Origin: Tenacibaculum singaporense
GTDB taxonomy: Bacteria > Bacteroidota > Bacteroidia > Flavobacteriales > Flavobacteriaceae
Length of the DNA stretch: 64,000 nt
Direction of reading: 5' to 3'
Assembly (NCBI RefSeq): GCF_003867015.1
Contig: NZ_CP032548.1
Span: 997,001-1,061,000 of the forward strand
This document shows, one piece after another, positions 19,085-27,852 of this stretch (positions within the stretch are counted from its first letter, which is position 1; each line of letters starts with the position of its first letter). The translations under genes and the position numbers were made by a program. Under the pieces are notes generated by a model that was given only the letters and a program-made list of their open reading frames with translations, did no database searches and was not told the origin of the DNA.

Positions 19085-22000
19085 TTAATTCAACTTATAA
19101 TTTATAAACTGTTCGTCTAATGCTTTTAAAAACTCACTAGACACTTTAATTTTAGTTGTTCTACTAGGTAAGTTTAACTCTATTTTTTCTTCGGCATCCC
19201 AAATGGTAAAATACAAACTTTGTGAGCCTTTGTTAGTAGCAAACAAGTGTTGTAGTTCTTTTATGGTGTTATCTTTTACTTCTTGTAGAGGAATTTTTAT
19301 GGTGAGTTTTTTACACATTTTATCCATAATATCGTGTAATAGTAAAAACTCATTAAATCCAACTCTAGGTTCACCTTTCACACCTTCTTTATTAGTCCAA
19401 CCAGGTTTAATCGTAGTTTTGATAAATAGGAATGAATTTGGAACCAAAAAGTGTTTAAACTTTAAGTAATCTTCACCAAAAATTCGGAATTCAAAACTAT
19501 CGTTATAATCTTCCATTGTAAAAGCAGCCCATCCTTTACCTGCTTTTGATACACGATGCTGTACATCGGTAACAATTCCAGCAAAAGAAAGCCCTAAACC
19601 TTCATGTTGAGCGATGTTTTTAAAATGTGCTAGAGAAGCGTTGCAGAACTTTAGTTCGTTTTTAAAATCATCAAGTGGGTGTGCAGAAATATACATTCCT
19701 ACGACTTCTTTTTCACGAGCTAACAATTCCATAGTTCCCCAAGTTTCACACTCAGGAATTAAAGGTTCAGGTAAATCAACATCCGAAGCTTCTCCAAATA
19801 AAGATACCTGAGATGAATTCTGATTTTCTTGAAACTTATTTCCAAAGCGAATAGCCTTTTCTAAAAAAGTTTGTCCTTTTTCATCTTTCACATAATACTG
19901 CGCTCTGTGAGTATCTGTGAAGGAATCAAAACCACCAGCTAATACTAAACCTTCAAAAGCTTTTTTGTTAGCAACACGTAAATCAACACGTTTTGCTACA
20001 TCAAAAATAGAAGTGTAATGTCCATTTTCTTTGCGTTCATCAATAATTGCCTTTACAGCTGAACCACCAACACCTTTAATTGCCGCCATACCAAAACGAA
20101 CAGCGCCATCTTTATTTACAGAGAATTTAGCATACGATTCATTTACATCAGGACCTAGTACCTCTAAACCCATGCGTTTACACTCTTCCATAAAAAACGA
20201 AACCGTTTTAATATCGTTCATGTTGTTGGAAAGTACTGCCGCCATGTATTCAGCAGGGTAGTGGGCCTTTAAATAAGCTGTTTGATAGGCAATCCAAGCA
20301 TAACAAGTAGAGTGCGATTTGTTAAAGGCATAAGATGCGAAAGCTTCCCAGTCCTTCCAAATTTTCTCTAGGGCTTTTTCATCATGACCATTGGCCTTTG
20401 CTTGATTCACAAACTTAGGTTTCATTTTCGCTAGTACCGCAGCTTGCTTTTTACCCATTGCTTTACGAAGTACATCAGCCTCACCTTTGGTAAAATCAGC
20501 TAACTTTTGCGAGAGTAGCATTACTTGCTCCTGATATACTGTAATTCCGTAGGTTTCTGCTAAGTATTCTTCCATGGCAGGAAGGTCGTACTGAATTTCC
20601 TCATCCCCATGTTTTCTTCTAATAAAAGAAGGAATATATTCTAAAGGACCTGGACGATACAAGGCGTTCATTGCAATTAAATCGGCAAAAACCGTAGGTT
20701 TTAACTCACGCATGTATTTTTGCATTCCGGGAGATTCGTATTGGAATATCCCTACGGTTTCACCACGTTGGAAAAGTGCATAAGTTTCTTCATCATCAAT
20801 AGGGAAATTCTCAGGGTCGAGCTCTACACCATGACGTGCTTTAACAATTTTTACTGTATCTTTAATTAGGGTTAATGTTTTTAACCCCAAAAAATCCATT
20901 TTTAATAATCCTGCACTTTCTACTACCGAGTTGTCAAACTGAGTAACATACATGTCGGAATCTTTGGCAACAGATACCGGTACGAATTTGGTAATATCAT
21001 CAGGAGTAATAATTACCCCACAAGCGTGAATTCCAGTATTACGAACTGAACCTTCTAAAATTCTAGCTTTGTTAATGGTTTCTGCTTCCAGACCATTACC
21101 ATTGGCAATAGCTTTTAGCTCATTTACCATTTCTATTTCTTCAGAACGAAGTTTTTCTTTTAATCCTTTCTCATCTAAAGAAAAGATTTTTTTCAATTTC
21201 ATTCCTGGAATTAATTTGGCAATTCTATCGGCTTCAAACAGTGGTAAATCAAGTACACGAGCGGTATCACGGACAGATGATTTAGCTGCCATGGTACCAT
21301 AGGTAATAATTTGTGCTACTTGGTTAGCACCATATTTATCAATTACATAATCCATTACGCGACTACGACCTTCATCATCAAAGTCGATATCAATATCGGG
21401 CATCGATACACGTTCAGGGTTTAAGAAACGCTCAAAAAGTAAGTCGTACTGGATAGGATCTATATTAGTAATCCACAAACAATAAGCAACTACCGAACCA
21501 GCTGCAGAACCACGTCCTGGACCTACTGATACATCCATGTTTCGTGCTTCTCGAATAAAATCTTCTACAATCAAGAAATATCCAGGGTATCCTGTTTTAG
21601 CAATTACATCAAGCTCAAAATCTAAACGTTCTCGGATTTTATCGGTGATTTCTCCATAACGTTTTTTGGCTCCTTCATAGGTCAAATGACGTAAAAAATT
21701 ATTTTCACCTCTTTTTCCTCCATCTTCAAGGTCTTTATTATCTCTAAATTCCTCAGGAATGTCAAAAGCAGGTAATAATACATCACGTGCTAAACCAAAA
21801 GGTTCTATTTTATCTACAATTTCTTGAATGTTAATAATAGCCTCAGGTAAATCAGCAAAGAGTTTTTTCATCTCTTCAGTAGATTTAAAGTAGTATTCGT
21901 CGTTAGGTAAACCATAACGATACCCTCTTCCTCGACCTTTAGGAGTAGCTTGTTTTTCACCATCTTTTACACACAATAAAATATCATGTGCATTAGCATC

Positions 22001-23458
22001 TTCTTTATCTAAGTAAAAGGTATTGTTCGTAGCAACAATTTTAATATCATGTTTTTTTGAGAACGAAAGAAGGGTCTCATTTACAACTCTTTCATCTTCT
22101 TGTCCGTGACGCATCAATTCGATATATAAATCTTCTCCGAATTGTTCTTTCCACCAAAGTAAAGCTTCTTCTGCTTGAGCTTCACCTACATTTAATATTT
22201 TACTAGGAACTTCACCATATAAATTCCCTGTTAATACAATTACATCTTCTTTGTATTGCTCAATAACTTTTTTGTCGATTCTTGGAACATAGTAAAAACC
22301 ATCCACGAAAGCAATGGAAGACATTTTTGCTAAATTGTGGTATCCCTTTTTATTTTTAGCTAGTAAAACGACTTGATATCCGTTGTCTTTTTGACTTTTA
22401 TTGGTATGGTCTTCACAAACATTAAACTCACAACCTACGATAGGCTTTAAAACACTTTGTGTAGGTTCTTCTCCTTTTTCTAAAGCTTCTTTATTGGCTG
22501 CTTCAGCTGCTTTGTTATGTCCTAATACAGCCTGTACAAAATGAAAAGCAGCCATCATGTTACCAGTATCTGTCATGGCAACTGCAGACATATTGTCCTT
22601 AGCAGCAGCATTTACAATATTACCAATTTGAATGGTAGACTGTAAAACAGAATACTGTGTATGGTTGTGTAAGTGAGCAAACTTAACACCTTCAAGCTCT
22701 GCTAACCCTTCTGCGGTAGAAATTGTATTAGCTTCTTCAGTTTCAGAAGACTTTCTTTTGCGAATTTTTTCACTTTCCTTTTTAAGGTTTAAGTGCTTAA
22801 GTCCGATTACCTGTATTGGATTCGGGTTTGCTTCTGTATAACGTTGAAAATAATCAGGAGCAACATCTAGCTGTTCTTCTGTATACTGACGTAAACGAAT
22901 TAATTCTAAGAAACATCTTGTAGTTGCTTCTACATCGGCAGTAGCGTTATGTGCTTCTCCAAAACCTGTTCCGAATAAATGATTGTGTAATTCGGTAAGA
23001 GTTGGAAGTTTAAACTTTCCTCCACGACCACCAGGAATTTGACATAGTTGTGCCGTATGCTCGGTACAAGTATCCAAAACAGGTAATTCTGTTAAATTGT
23101 TTTCAACACCTAAACGATGAAACTCACACCCCATAATATTGACATCAAAACCAACATTTTGACCAACAATAAACTTCGTTTTTTGTAATGCGTTGTTAAA
23201 TAGTTTTAACCCTTCACTCAACTGAATACCTTGCTCAATAGCTAAATCAGTAGAAATACCGTGAATACGTTCTGCATCGTACGGAATATTGAACCCGTCA
23301 GGTTGTATTAAGAAGTCATTGTGTTCAATTAAATTTCCTAATTCATCATGTAATTGCCACGCAATTTGTATGGCTCTAGGCCAGTTGTCGGTATCGGTTA
23401 TTGGAGCATTCCAGCTTTTAGGTAATCCAGTAGTTTCGGTATCGAAAATTAAATACAT
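19085..23458 (-). CDS. dnaE: DNA polymerase III alpha subunit with fused N-terminal exonuclease
   Basis: This 1457-residue protein is read from ATG at 23458; two codons further up is a TTG that I consider less likely. Residues 1-185 form a DnaQ-like DEDDh 3'-5' exonuclease: FDTETTG gives D6 and E8, GFDVN gives D105, and HNATADVE gives H170 and D175. A PHP domain begins near residue 260 (HLHNHTQYS), but the usual TDHG reads TDTG, so the PHP site looks impaired. The polymerase active site is MPDIDIDFDD at 686-695. The C-terminus has an OB-fold-like region (LSFAGIVTDVQ). Proofreading therefore sits in the same chain as synthesis, a known arrangement in Bacteroidetes. Confidence 0.96.
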   Translation of the reverse strand: MYLIFDTETTGLPKSWNAPITDTDNWPRAIQIAWQLHDELGNLIEHNDFLIQPDGFNIPYDAERIHGISTDLAIEQGIQLSEGLKLFNNALQKTKFIVGQNVGFDVNIMGCEFHRLGVENNLTELPVLDTCTEHTAQLCQIPGGRGGKFKLPTLTELHNHLFGTGFGEAHNATADVEATTRCFLELIRLRQYTEEQLDVAPDYFQRYTEANPNPIQVIGLKHLNLKKESEKIRKRKSSETEEANTISTAEGLAELEGVKFAHLHNHTQYSVLQSTIQIGNIVNAAAKDNMSAVAMTDTGNMMAAFHFVQAVLGHNKAAEAANKEALEKGEEPTQSVLKPIVGCEFNVCEDHTNKSQKDNGYQVVLLAKNKKGYHNLAKMSSIAFVDGFYYVPRIDKKVIEQYKEDVIVLTGNLYGEVPSKILNVGEAQAEEALLWWKEQFGEDLYIELMRHGQEDERVVNETLLSFSKKHDIKIVATNNTFYLDKEDANAHDILLCVKDGEKQATPKGRGRGYRYGLPNDEYYFKSTEEMKKLFADLPEAIINIQEIVDKIEPFGLARDVLLPAFDIPEEFRDNKDLEDGGKRGENNFLRHLTYEGAKKRYGEITDKIRERLDFELDVIAKTGYPGYFLIVEDFIREARNMDVSVGPGRGSAAGSVVAYCLWITNIDPIQYDLLFERFLNPERVSMPDIDIDFDDEGRSRVMDYVIDKYGANQVAQIITYGTMAAKSSVRDTARVLDLPLFEADRIAKLIPGMKLKKIFSLDEKGLKEKLRSEEIEMVNELKAIANGNGLEAETINKARILEGSVRNTGIHACGVIITPDDITKFVPVSVAKDSDMYVTQFDNSVVESAGLLKMDFLGLKTLTLIKDTVKIVKARHGVELDPENFPIDDEETYALFQRGETVGIFQYESPGMQKYMRELKPTVFADLIAMNALYRPGPLEYIPSFIRRKHGDEEIQYDLPAMEEYLAETYGITVYQEQVMLLSQKLADFTKGEADVLRKAMGKKQAAVLAKMKPKFVNQAKANGHDEKALEKIWKDWEAFASYAFNKSHSTCYAWIAYQTAYLKAHYPAEYMAAVLSNNMNDIKTVSFFMEECKRMGLEVLGPDVNESYAKFSVNKDGAVRFGMAAIKGVGGSAVKAIIDERKENGHYTSIFDVAKRVDLRVANKKAFEGLVLAGGFDSFTDTHRAQYYVKDEKGQTFLEKAIRFGNKFQENQNSSQVSLFGEASDVDLPEPLIPECETWGTMELLAREKEVVGMYISAHPLDDFKNELKFCNASLAHFKNIAQHEGLGLSFAGIVTDVQHRVSKAGKGWAAFTMEDYNDSFEFRIFGEDYLKFKHFLVPNSFLFIKTTIKPGWTNKEGVKGEPRVGFNEFLLLHDIMDKMCKKLTIKIPLQEVKDNTIKELQHLFATNKGSQSLYFTIWDAEEKIELNLPSRTTKIKVSSEFLKALDEQFINYKLN

Positions 23459-23646
23459 GGGCAAAAATTACTTATTGAAGTGTTTTGGGTAAAAACAAAG
23501 TGTAAAAATACGAAGAATTTACATTGTTATTAAGAGAAGTTATTAACGAGTGTTTTTGCTTAATGTAAAGGCTTGAATAGCTGATTGTAATCAGTAAATA
23601 GATGTTAAGTGTAGGTTAATTTTAAAATAAAAATGAAAAAAAGTGA

Positions 23647-23675
23647 TTGATAATCAATTAATAAGATTACATTTG
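23647..23675 (+). promoter_or_regulatory. Bacteroidetes-type promoter of the cold-shock gene
   Basis: A TTG at 23647-23649 is followed after 18 bases by TACATTTG at 23668-23675, matching the Bacteroidetes -33 TTG and -7 TAnnTTTG consensus. Transcription would start near 23681, giving a leader of about 20 bases before the ATG at 23700. Confidence 0.65.
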
Positions 23676-23699
23676 TACTTTAATATAATATTTTTTACA

Positions 23700-23891
23700 A
23701 TGAAAGAAGGAACAGTAAAGTTCTTCAATGAATCTAAAGGTTTTGGATTTATTACAGAGTCAGGATCAAACACAGAACATTTTGTACACGTATCAGGTTT
23801 AATCGATGAGATTAGAGAAGGTGATACTGTTGAGTTTGAACTTAAAGAAGGAAAAAAAGGATTAAACGCAGTTAGCGTTAGAGTATTATAA
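23700..23891 (+). CDS. Cold-shock domain protein (CspA family)
   Basis: This is a 63-residue single cold-shock domain starting MKEGTVKFFNESKGFGFI, with RNP-1 (KGFGFI) and an RNP-2-like FVHVSGL motif, the usual nucleic-acid-binding surface for single-stranded RNA or DNA. The frame can be extended 19 codons upstream, but the domain starts exactly at the ATG at 23700 and the predicted promoter overlaps the extension, so the shorter start is preferred. It has its own promoter and a strong terminator, so it is probably monocistronic. The product is likely a cytoplasmic RNA chaperone. Confidence 0.93.
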   Translation: MKEGTVKFFNESKGFGFITESGSNTEHFVHVSGLIDEIREGDTVEFELKEGKKGLNAVSVRVL

Positions 23892-23915
23892 TATACCTCA
23901 CAATTTATTTTTCTT

Positions 23916-23943
23916 AAGAGCCTGTTTAACAGGCTCTTTTTTA
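23916..23943 (+). terminator. Rho-independent terminator after the cold-shock gene
   Basis: AAGAGCCTGTT at 23916-23926 pairs with AACAGGCTCTT at 23928-23938, followed directly by a T-run. In practice the innermost bases form the loop. It is GC-rich for this genome and well placed 25 bases after the stop codon. Confidence 0.9.
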
Positions 23944-23987
23944 TTTTAATAAAAAATCTTTTTAGGTGTTATTTGAAAAATATTTTA

Positions 23988-23995
23988 TAATTTTG
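23988..23995 (+). promoter_or_regulatory. -7 box of the rpsP-rimM promoter
   Basis: TAATTTTG matches TAnnTTTG and lies 67 bases before the rpsP ATG. A TTG at 23973-23975 is only 12 bases upstream, closer than usual for the -33 element, so only the -7 box is assigned with any confidence. Confidence 0.5.
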
Positions 23996-24001
23996 CGCCC
24001 A

Positions 24002-24049
24002 CTTATTACGAGATAATAAGATTTATTAATAACCAAGGTCGCGAACCTT
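24002..24049 (+). promoter_or_regulatory. Two-hairpin 5' leader of rpsP
   Basis: The leader contains CTTATTA/TAATAAG (24002-24008 with 24014-24020, loop CGAGA) and then AAGGT/ACCTT (24035-24039 with 24045-24049, loop CGCGA). The second hairpin ends 13 bases before the start codon, near the ribosome-binding region. Ribosomal protein genes are often autoregulated through such leaders; here this is an inference from structure and position only. Confidence 0.4.
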
Positions 24050-24062
24050 AAAAATTAAAATT

Positions 24063-24566
24063 ATGCCTGTAAAAATTAGATTACAAAGACACGGTAAAAA
24101 AGGAAAACCATTTTATTGGGTAGTAGCTGCTGATTCAAGAGCTAAAAGAGACGGTCGTTTCTTAGAAAAAATCGGAACTTACAATCCTAATACTAATCCT
24201 GCAACTATCGATTTAGATGTTGACGGAGCTGTAAAGTGGTTACAAAATGGTGCTCAACCAACTGATACTGCTAGAGCAATCTTATCTTATAAAGGAGCTT
24301 TATTAAAGAATCACTTAGCTGGTGGAGTAAAGAAAGGTGCTTTAACTGAAGAGCAAGCAGAAGCTAAATTTACTGCTTGGTTAGAAGAAAAAGCGGCTAA
24401 AGTTGCTGGTAAAACAGAAGGTTTAGCAAAAGCTGAAGCTGACGCTAAAGCAAAAGCTTTAGAAGCTGAAAAAGCTGTAAACGAAGCACGTATAGCTGCT
24501 GCAACTCCTGCTGTAGAAGATAGCGAGGATGCTGCTGCTGAATCAGGTGCTGATAGCGAAGAATAA
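24063..24566 (+). CDS. rpsP: 30S ribosomal protein S16
   Basis: This 167-residue protein starts [19 protein letters not shown] with the classic S16 core ([22 protein letters not shown], then [14 protein letters not shown]). The core ends near residue 110 and is followed by an Ala/Glu/Lys-rich tail ([16 protein letters not shown]) of about 55 residues that many Bacteroidetes S16 proteins carry; shorter S16 proteins such as that of E. coli are about 80 residues. It is part of the assembled small ribosomal subunit. It is followed after 13 bases by rimM, the usual pair. Confidence 0.98.
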   Translation: MPVKIRLQRHGKKGKPFYWVVAADSRAKRDGRFLEKIGTYNPNTNPATIDLDVDGAVKWLQNGAQPTDTARAILSYKGALLKNHLAGGVKKGALTEEQAEAKFTAWLEEKAAKVAGKTEGLAKAEADAKAKALEAEKAVNEARIAAATPAVEDSEDAAAESGADSEE

Positions 24567-24579
24567 AAACTGTACTACG

Positions 24580-25110
24580 ATGATGCAAAAAGAAGATTGC
24601 TTTTATCTTGGCAAAATCGTTAAAAAACATAGTTTTAAGGGTGAGGTAGTTATTAAGTTAGATACTGATGAACCCGATCTTTACGAAAATTTGGAATCAG
24701 TTTTTGTCGATTTAGGCAATAATCTGATTCCTTTTTTTATTGAAAAATCTTCCCTGAGTAAAGGAACTATGTTTAGAGTGAAGTTTGAGGATGTTGATAC
24801 GGAGGCAGATGCCGAAGCTATTTTACGTTCTGAAGTTTACCTGCCATTAGATATGCTTCCTAAACTTTCTGGAGATAAATTTTATTATCATGAAGTGATA
24901 GGTTTTAAGGTTGTTGATACTTCTTTTGGAGAGGTAGGAAATATAGTAAGTATTAATGACTCTTCAGCTCAACCTTTATTTGAAATTGATAGAGACGGAA
25001 AAGAGATTTTCATTCCTATGATTGATGACTTTATTAAGAAAGTAGATAGAGATGCTAAAACTATTGAAGTTAAAACACCAGAAGGGTTAATTGATTTGTA
25101 TTTAGAATAA
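24580..25110 (+). CDS. rimM: 16S rRNA processing protein RimM
   Basis: This 176-residue protein starts MMQKEDCFYLGKIVKKHSFKGEV; the frame is open further upstream inside rpsP, but the two ATG codons at 24580 and 24583 are the natural starts (the second would give 175 residues). The N-terminal RimM barrel (LGKIVKKHSFKGEV, VFVDLG) and the C-terminal PRC-barrel-like domain (FYYHEVIGFKV, EIFIPMIDDFIKKVD) are both present. RimM binds S19 and helps mature the head of the 30S subunit. It sits 13 bases after rpsP, the conserved neighbourhood. Confidence 0.97.
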   Translation: MMQKEDCFYLGKIVKKHSFKGEVVIKLDTDEPDLYENLESVFVDLGNNLIPFFIEKSSLSKGTMFRVKFEDVDTEADAEAILRSEVYLPLDMLPKLSGDKFYYHEVIGFKVVDTSFGEVGNIVSINDSSAQPLFEIDRDGKEIFIPMIDDFIKKVDRDAKTIEVKTPEGLIDLYLE

Positions 25111-25122
25111 AAGAAGTAAAAA

Positions 25123-25150
25123 AGCCAGAAATAAAAATCTTTCTGACTCT
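25123..25150. terminator. Weak stem-loop after rimM
   Basis: CAGAAA at 25126-25131 pairs with TTTCTG at 25140-25145, extended by two more pairs across one mismatch. The T-tract is short, so termination strength is doubtful. It may serve either rimM or the small opposing gene. Confidence 0.35.
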
Positions 25151-25177
25151 TTAAAATACTTTAATTTTACCTACTAG

Positions 25178-25381
25178 TTACTTTATTATTAGTTGTTTTT
25201 TATGTCTTATAATATCAGTAATCATAAAGCTTCTTCCATTAAAGTTCTTTTTTATAGTGACTCTTTCCAACCAATAAAATTCTCCCCTAAATATAAGAGG
25301 GAAAAATAGAAATTTATTAGTTTTAGTTTTTGATCCCCTTCTTCTTCTTTGAGAAGGTTTTAGTGTTAGTTGAATTTTCAT
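25178..25381 (-). CDS. Small basic hypothetical protein
   Basis: A 67-residue frame begins MKIQLTLKPSQRRRRGSKTK and contains an aromatic stretch (FYWLERVTIKK). Its N-terminus is strongly basic. It lies alone in a gap between rimM and an acetyltransferase gene. Support for a real gene comes from a TAnnTTTG box on the same strand (25480-25487) about 100 bases upstream, a sensible start, and a faint resemblance to small flavobacterial proteins with WLE.VTI motifs; I cannot verify that resemblance. No function is assigned. It could still be a chance frame in AT-rich DNA. Confidence 0.45.
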   Translation of the reverse strand: MKIQLTLKPSQRRRRGSKTKTNKFLFFPLIFRGEFYWLERVTIKKNFNGRSFMITDIIRHKKQLIIK

Positions 25382-25479
25382 ATTTTAGTTAGGTTTAGTT
25401 TAATAAATCATAACTATAAACCTAATTGTATAGGCTTAAGTAGTTAGTTTCTTAAAAAATAAAAGGGGAGATATGGTGA

Positions 25480-25487
25480 CAAAAGTA
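25480..25487 (-). promoter_or_regulatory. Possible -7 box for the small gene at 25178-25381
   Basis: Read on the minus strand this is TACTTTTG, a TAnnTTTG match. No convincing TTG lies at the -33 position. Just upstream on that strand is an AT-only inverted repeat (TTTTTTTACTT with AAGTAAAAAAA, about 25491-25519), which may end the transcript of the acetyltransferase gene. Confidence 0.35.
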
Positions 25488-25550
25488 TGTTTTTTTTACT
25501 TTCTTAAAAAGTAAAAAAAGTTTAAAGTAATAAAGGAGAATTTAAATTCC

Positions 25551-26054
25551 TTAAAAGGTGTATTCAAATACACAATCTTCTCCGTTTTCAAAAACTTGTT
25601 GCATCCTAATAAACTCAAAACCTAGGTTTTTTAATAGTTTTTGAGATTTTTCATTTTTGGGCATAGTTAAAGCCAATACTTTTTCTTGTTTAAATTTAGT
25701 ACGGACGTATTCAATAATTAGTTTTGTAGCCTCTGTTGCATATCCTTTACCTCTTCCTTCTGGCAGAAATGCGTATCCAATATCAATAAAATCTAACTTG
25801 TCTCTTTGCAGTGCTGTAGAGGCTCCAATAGGTTTGTTGGTTTCTTTTAAAATAACCGTGAAAAAACCAAGTCCATTTAATTTAGAGTTTTTAAACAAAG
25901 TATCCTTTAGGTAGATACGGGTTTCTTCAATAGATTTTAAATTTTTATCTCCTATAAATTGAATCCAATCAGGATCATTAAATAATTGAAAATAAAAAGG
26001 AGCATCGCTCACTAGAGCTTCCTTAATAATTAGTCGTTCGCTTTCTAATAACAT
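25551..26054 (-). CDS. GNAT family N-acetyltransferase (RimJ/RimL-like)
   Basis: This 167-residue protein has the GNAT pattern: it begins with LLESERLIIKEALVSDAPF, has a strand pair (FFTVILKETNKPIGA), an acetyl-CoA loop (GYAFLPEGRGKGYATEA, the R/Q-x-x-G-x-A type) and LALTMPKNEKSQKLLKNLGF. Members transfer acetyl groups from acetyl-CoA to amines, often ribosomal protein N-termini or small molecules; the substrate cannot be told. It is transcribed alone, divergent from the PhnA-like gene. Confidence 0.9.
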   Translation of the reverse strand: MLLESERLIIKEALVSDAPFYFQLFNDPDWIQFIGDKNLKSIEETRIYLKDTLFKNSKLNGLGFFTVILKETNKPIGASTALQRDKLDFIDIGYAFLPEGRGKGYATEATKLIIEYVRTKFKQEKVLALTMPKNEKSQKLLKNLGFEFIRMQQVFENGEDCVFEYTF

Positions 26055-26077
26055 AGCTTAAATATAAATTAAAAATG

Positions 26078-26085
26078 TACTTTTG
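26078..26085 (+). promoter_or_regulatory. -7 box of the PhnA-like gene
   Basis: TACTTTTG (TAnnTTTG match) ends 20 bases before the ATG at 26106, implying a leader of about 15 bases. Confidence 0.5.
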
Positions 26086-26105
26086 CGAAGCAAAAAAAGA
26101 ATAAA

Positions 26106-26696
26106 ATGAGTTTATTACAAGAATTACAAGATAGAAGCGGAAATCAATGTGAGTTATGCGGATCAAAAAGCGATTTGTCAATTTATGAAGTACCACCAAT
26201 TTCAACAGGAGGAGTTGATGGGAGTTTGTTGGCTTGTAGTACTTGTATTGAACAAATTGAAAACTCAGAAGCTACAGACGCAAATCACTGGCGTTGTTTA
26301 AATGACAGTATGTGGAGTGAGTTTAGAGCAGTGAAAGTTATGGCTTGGAGAATGTTACACCGTGTTAAAAAGGATGGGTGGTCTCAAGATTTATTGGATA
26401 TGATGTATTTAGAGGATGAGGAATTGCGTTTCGCTGAAGCTACAGGTGAACATTTAGATGAAAGTGAAAAAATAATTCATAGAGATGTAAACGGAGCTAT
26501 TTTACAAGCAGGAGATAATGTTGTGTTGATTAAAGATTTGAAAGTAAAAGGTTCTAGTATGGTTGCAAAACAAGGAACGGCTGTACGTAGAATTTCGTTA
26601 GATCCTGAAAATGCTAAATATATTGAAGGTAAAGTGGGGGCACAAACTATTGTAATTATTACCGATTATGTAAAGAAAATGGCTGAAAAGGAGTAG
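26106..26696 (+). CDS. PhnA/YjdM-like zinc-ribbon protein
   Basis: This 196-residue protein has four cysteines in two CxxC pairs (C15/C18 and C44/C47), a zinc ribbon, and a C-terminal barrel (DVNGAILQAGDNVVLIKDLKV, MVAKQGTAVRRISL) typical of the family long called alkylphosphonate utilisation protein PhnA. The middle region (HWRCLNDSMWSEFRAVKVMA) is an extra helical segment also seen in longer members. The name is historical: a role in phosphonate breakdown is not established and nothing nearby supports it. It is flanked by its own promoter and a strong bidirectional terminator. Confidence 0.85.
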   Translation: MSLLQELQDRSGNQCELCGSKSDLSIYEVPPISTGGVDGSLLACSTCIEQIENSEATDANHWRCLNDSMWSEFRAVKVMAWRMLHRVKKDGWSQDLLDMMYLEDEELRFAEATGEHLDESEKIIHRDVNGAILQAGDNVVLIKDLKVKGSSMVAKQGTAVRRISLDPENAKYIEGKVGAQTIVIITDYVKKMAEKE

Positions 26697-26716
26697 TTTT
26701 CAGTTTAAAGAAGTAG

Positions 26717-26761
26717 AGTAACAAAGTTTCAAAGTTCATCTTACTTTGAAACTTTGTTACT
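26717..26761. terminator. Bidirectional terminator hairpin
   Basis: A perfect 19-base inverted repeat, AGTAACAAAGTTTCAAAGT at 26717-26735 with its complement at 26743-26761 and a 7-base loop, lies between the convergent PhnA-like and nucleoid-associated protein genes. There is no long T-run on either side, so it may also act as an mRNA 3' stabiliser. Confidence 0.7.
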
Positions 26762-26763
26762 AA

Positions 26764-27819
26764 TTATTTCTCAGTATTATAATATACTTTATAGAACTTC
26801 ATTTTCTTGTCTTCATCGTATCCTTGTTCTAAATATTCAGCAGAAGCATCAGGAGCATCAACATCAATTTTAATTTGAATATTGGTGTCTAATTTAATTT
26901 CAGTTTTAAACTTACTTTTTTCCTTCTTTAAAACAACATCAGATACTTCAAAATTATTACGAATTAGTACATCGTTTAATTTTTCAAAGTGCTGCTTATA
27001 ATCTTCAAAAAGATCTTTATGCTTGTCTTCTTCAAAAATTTCATCTTTGAAGCCATGATAATCTACACTTTCATGTTCTTTAAAATAATCAACAGTGTTG
27101 GCTAAGAAGTTACTTTGTTCTTGTTTTCCAAATTCAGGTTTTATAACCTCTTCAGAAAACTCTTTGCACATTTCTAAGTAATTTTGAGTATGTAAGTTAC
27201 GATCATCAGCATATTTAACACTTAAGAAGTTTTTAATCCAGTATTGCGCATCGTATTGGTTGTTATCTACCGATAAAACTACAGTTCCTTCTGCATCAGT
27301 AGAGTTTAAAATTAAACAACCTTTATCTAATCTTTTTGTTGAAATTCCTTTTTGAACCACTACATCAAAACTATCATCATCTAAATAGGTTTGAAAGAAG
27401 TCTACCTTACTTTCAATTTTAAAAACACCAACAGCCTCAGTTAAAACATCTTTATATTCAATGCCTTCAAAATAAGCTACAATTACATCCCCCGTTTTAA
27501 TATTGGCAGAGTTTGATTGTTCGTATAGATGATTAACAATGTTTTTAGAATGTTCAATAAAAACTTCGTTGCTATCATCTTCAAAAATATCAGAAGTATA
27601 TTTATTTATTTCGTTTAGACGAACATCAGCATGATGACTAAAACGATAACTCTGAGTAACTGAACCGAAAGGCTTTAGTAAAAAAGGGAGTAACAATTCG
27701 TAACTTTCTTCATCAAAACGCACTAGACTTTCAGAAAAGGCATTCTGGCCACTATTGTATTTGTTAGCTACTTTGTGAATGATACATTTGTTAATTTCGG
27801 TACGAGTTCTTTTAATCAT
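26764..27819 (-). CDS. Nucleoid-associated protein (NdpA/YejK family)
   Basis: This 351-residue protein shows the NdpA family pattern: N-terminal INKCIIHKVANKYNSG, then ELLLPFLLKPF, VIVAYFEGIEYKD, a beta-rich central part (VGVFKIESK) and a conserved QNYLEMCKEFSEEVI segment. Family members bind the nucleoid; their biochemical role is not well defined. It is soluble with no membrane segment. A TATTTTTG box lies 20 bases upstream on its strand. rnhB ends 34 bases before its start on the same strand, so some read-through is possible. Confidence 0.85.
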   Translation of the reverse strand: MIKRTRTEINKCIIHKVANKYNSGQNAFSESLVRFDEESYELLLPFLLKPFGSVTQSYRFSHHADVRLNEINKYTSDIFEDDSNEVFIEHSKNIVNHLYEQSNSANIKTGDVIVAYFEGIEYKDVLTEAVGVFKIESKVDFFQTYLDDDSFDVVVQKGISTKRLDKGCLILNSTDAEGTVVLSVDNNQYDAQYWIKNFLSVKYADDRNLHTQNYLEMCKEFSEEVIKPEFGKQEQSNFLANTVDYFKEHESVDYHGFKDEIFEEDKHKDLFEDYKQHFEKLNDVLIRNNFEVSDVVLKKEKSKFKTEIKLDTNIQIKIDVDAPDASAEYLEQGYDEDKKMKFYKVYYNTEK

Positions 27820-27838
27820 CTTCTAAAAAATTGGAAGA

Positions 27839-27846
27839 CAAAAATA
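27839..27846 (-). promoter_or_regulatory. -7 box of the nucleoid-associated protein gene
   Basis: On the minus strand the bases read TATTTTTG (TAnnTTTG match), 20 bases before the ATG. It sits in the 33-base gap after rnhB. Confidence 0.4.
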
Positions 27847-27852
27847 GAAAAA

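Noticed and set aside
23643..23699. Upstream extension of the cold-shock protein
   Set aside because: The extra 19 codons overlap the predicted promoter, and the domain begins exactly at the internal ATG at 23700.
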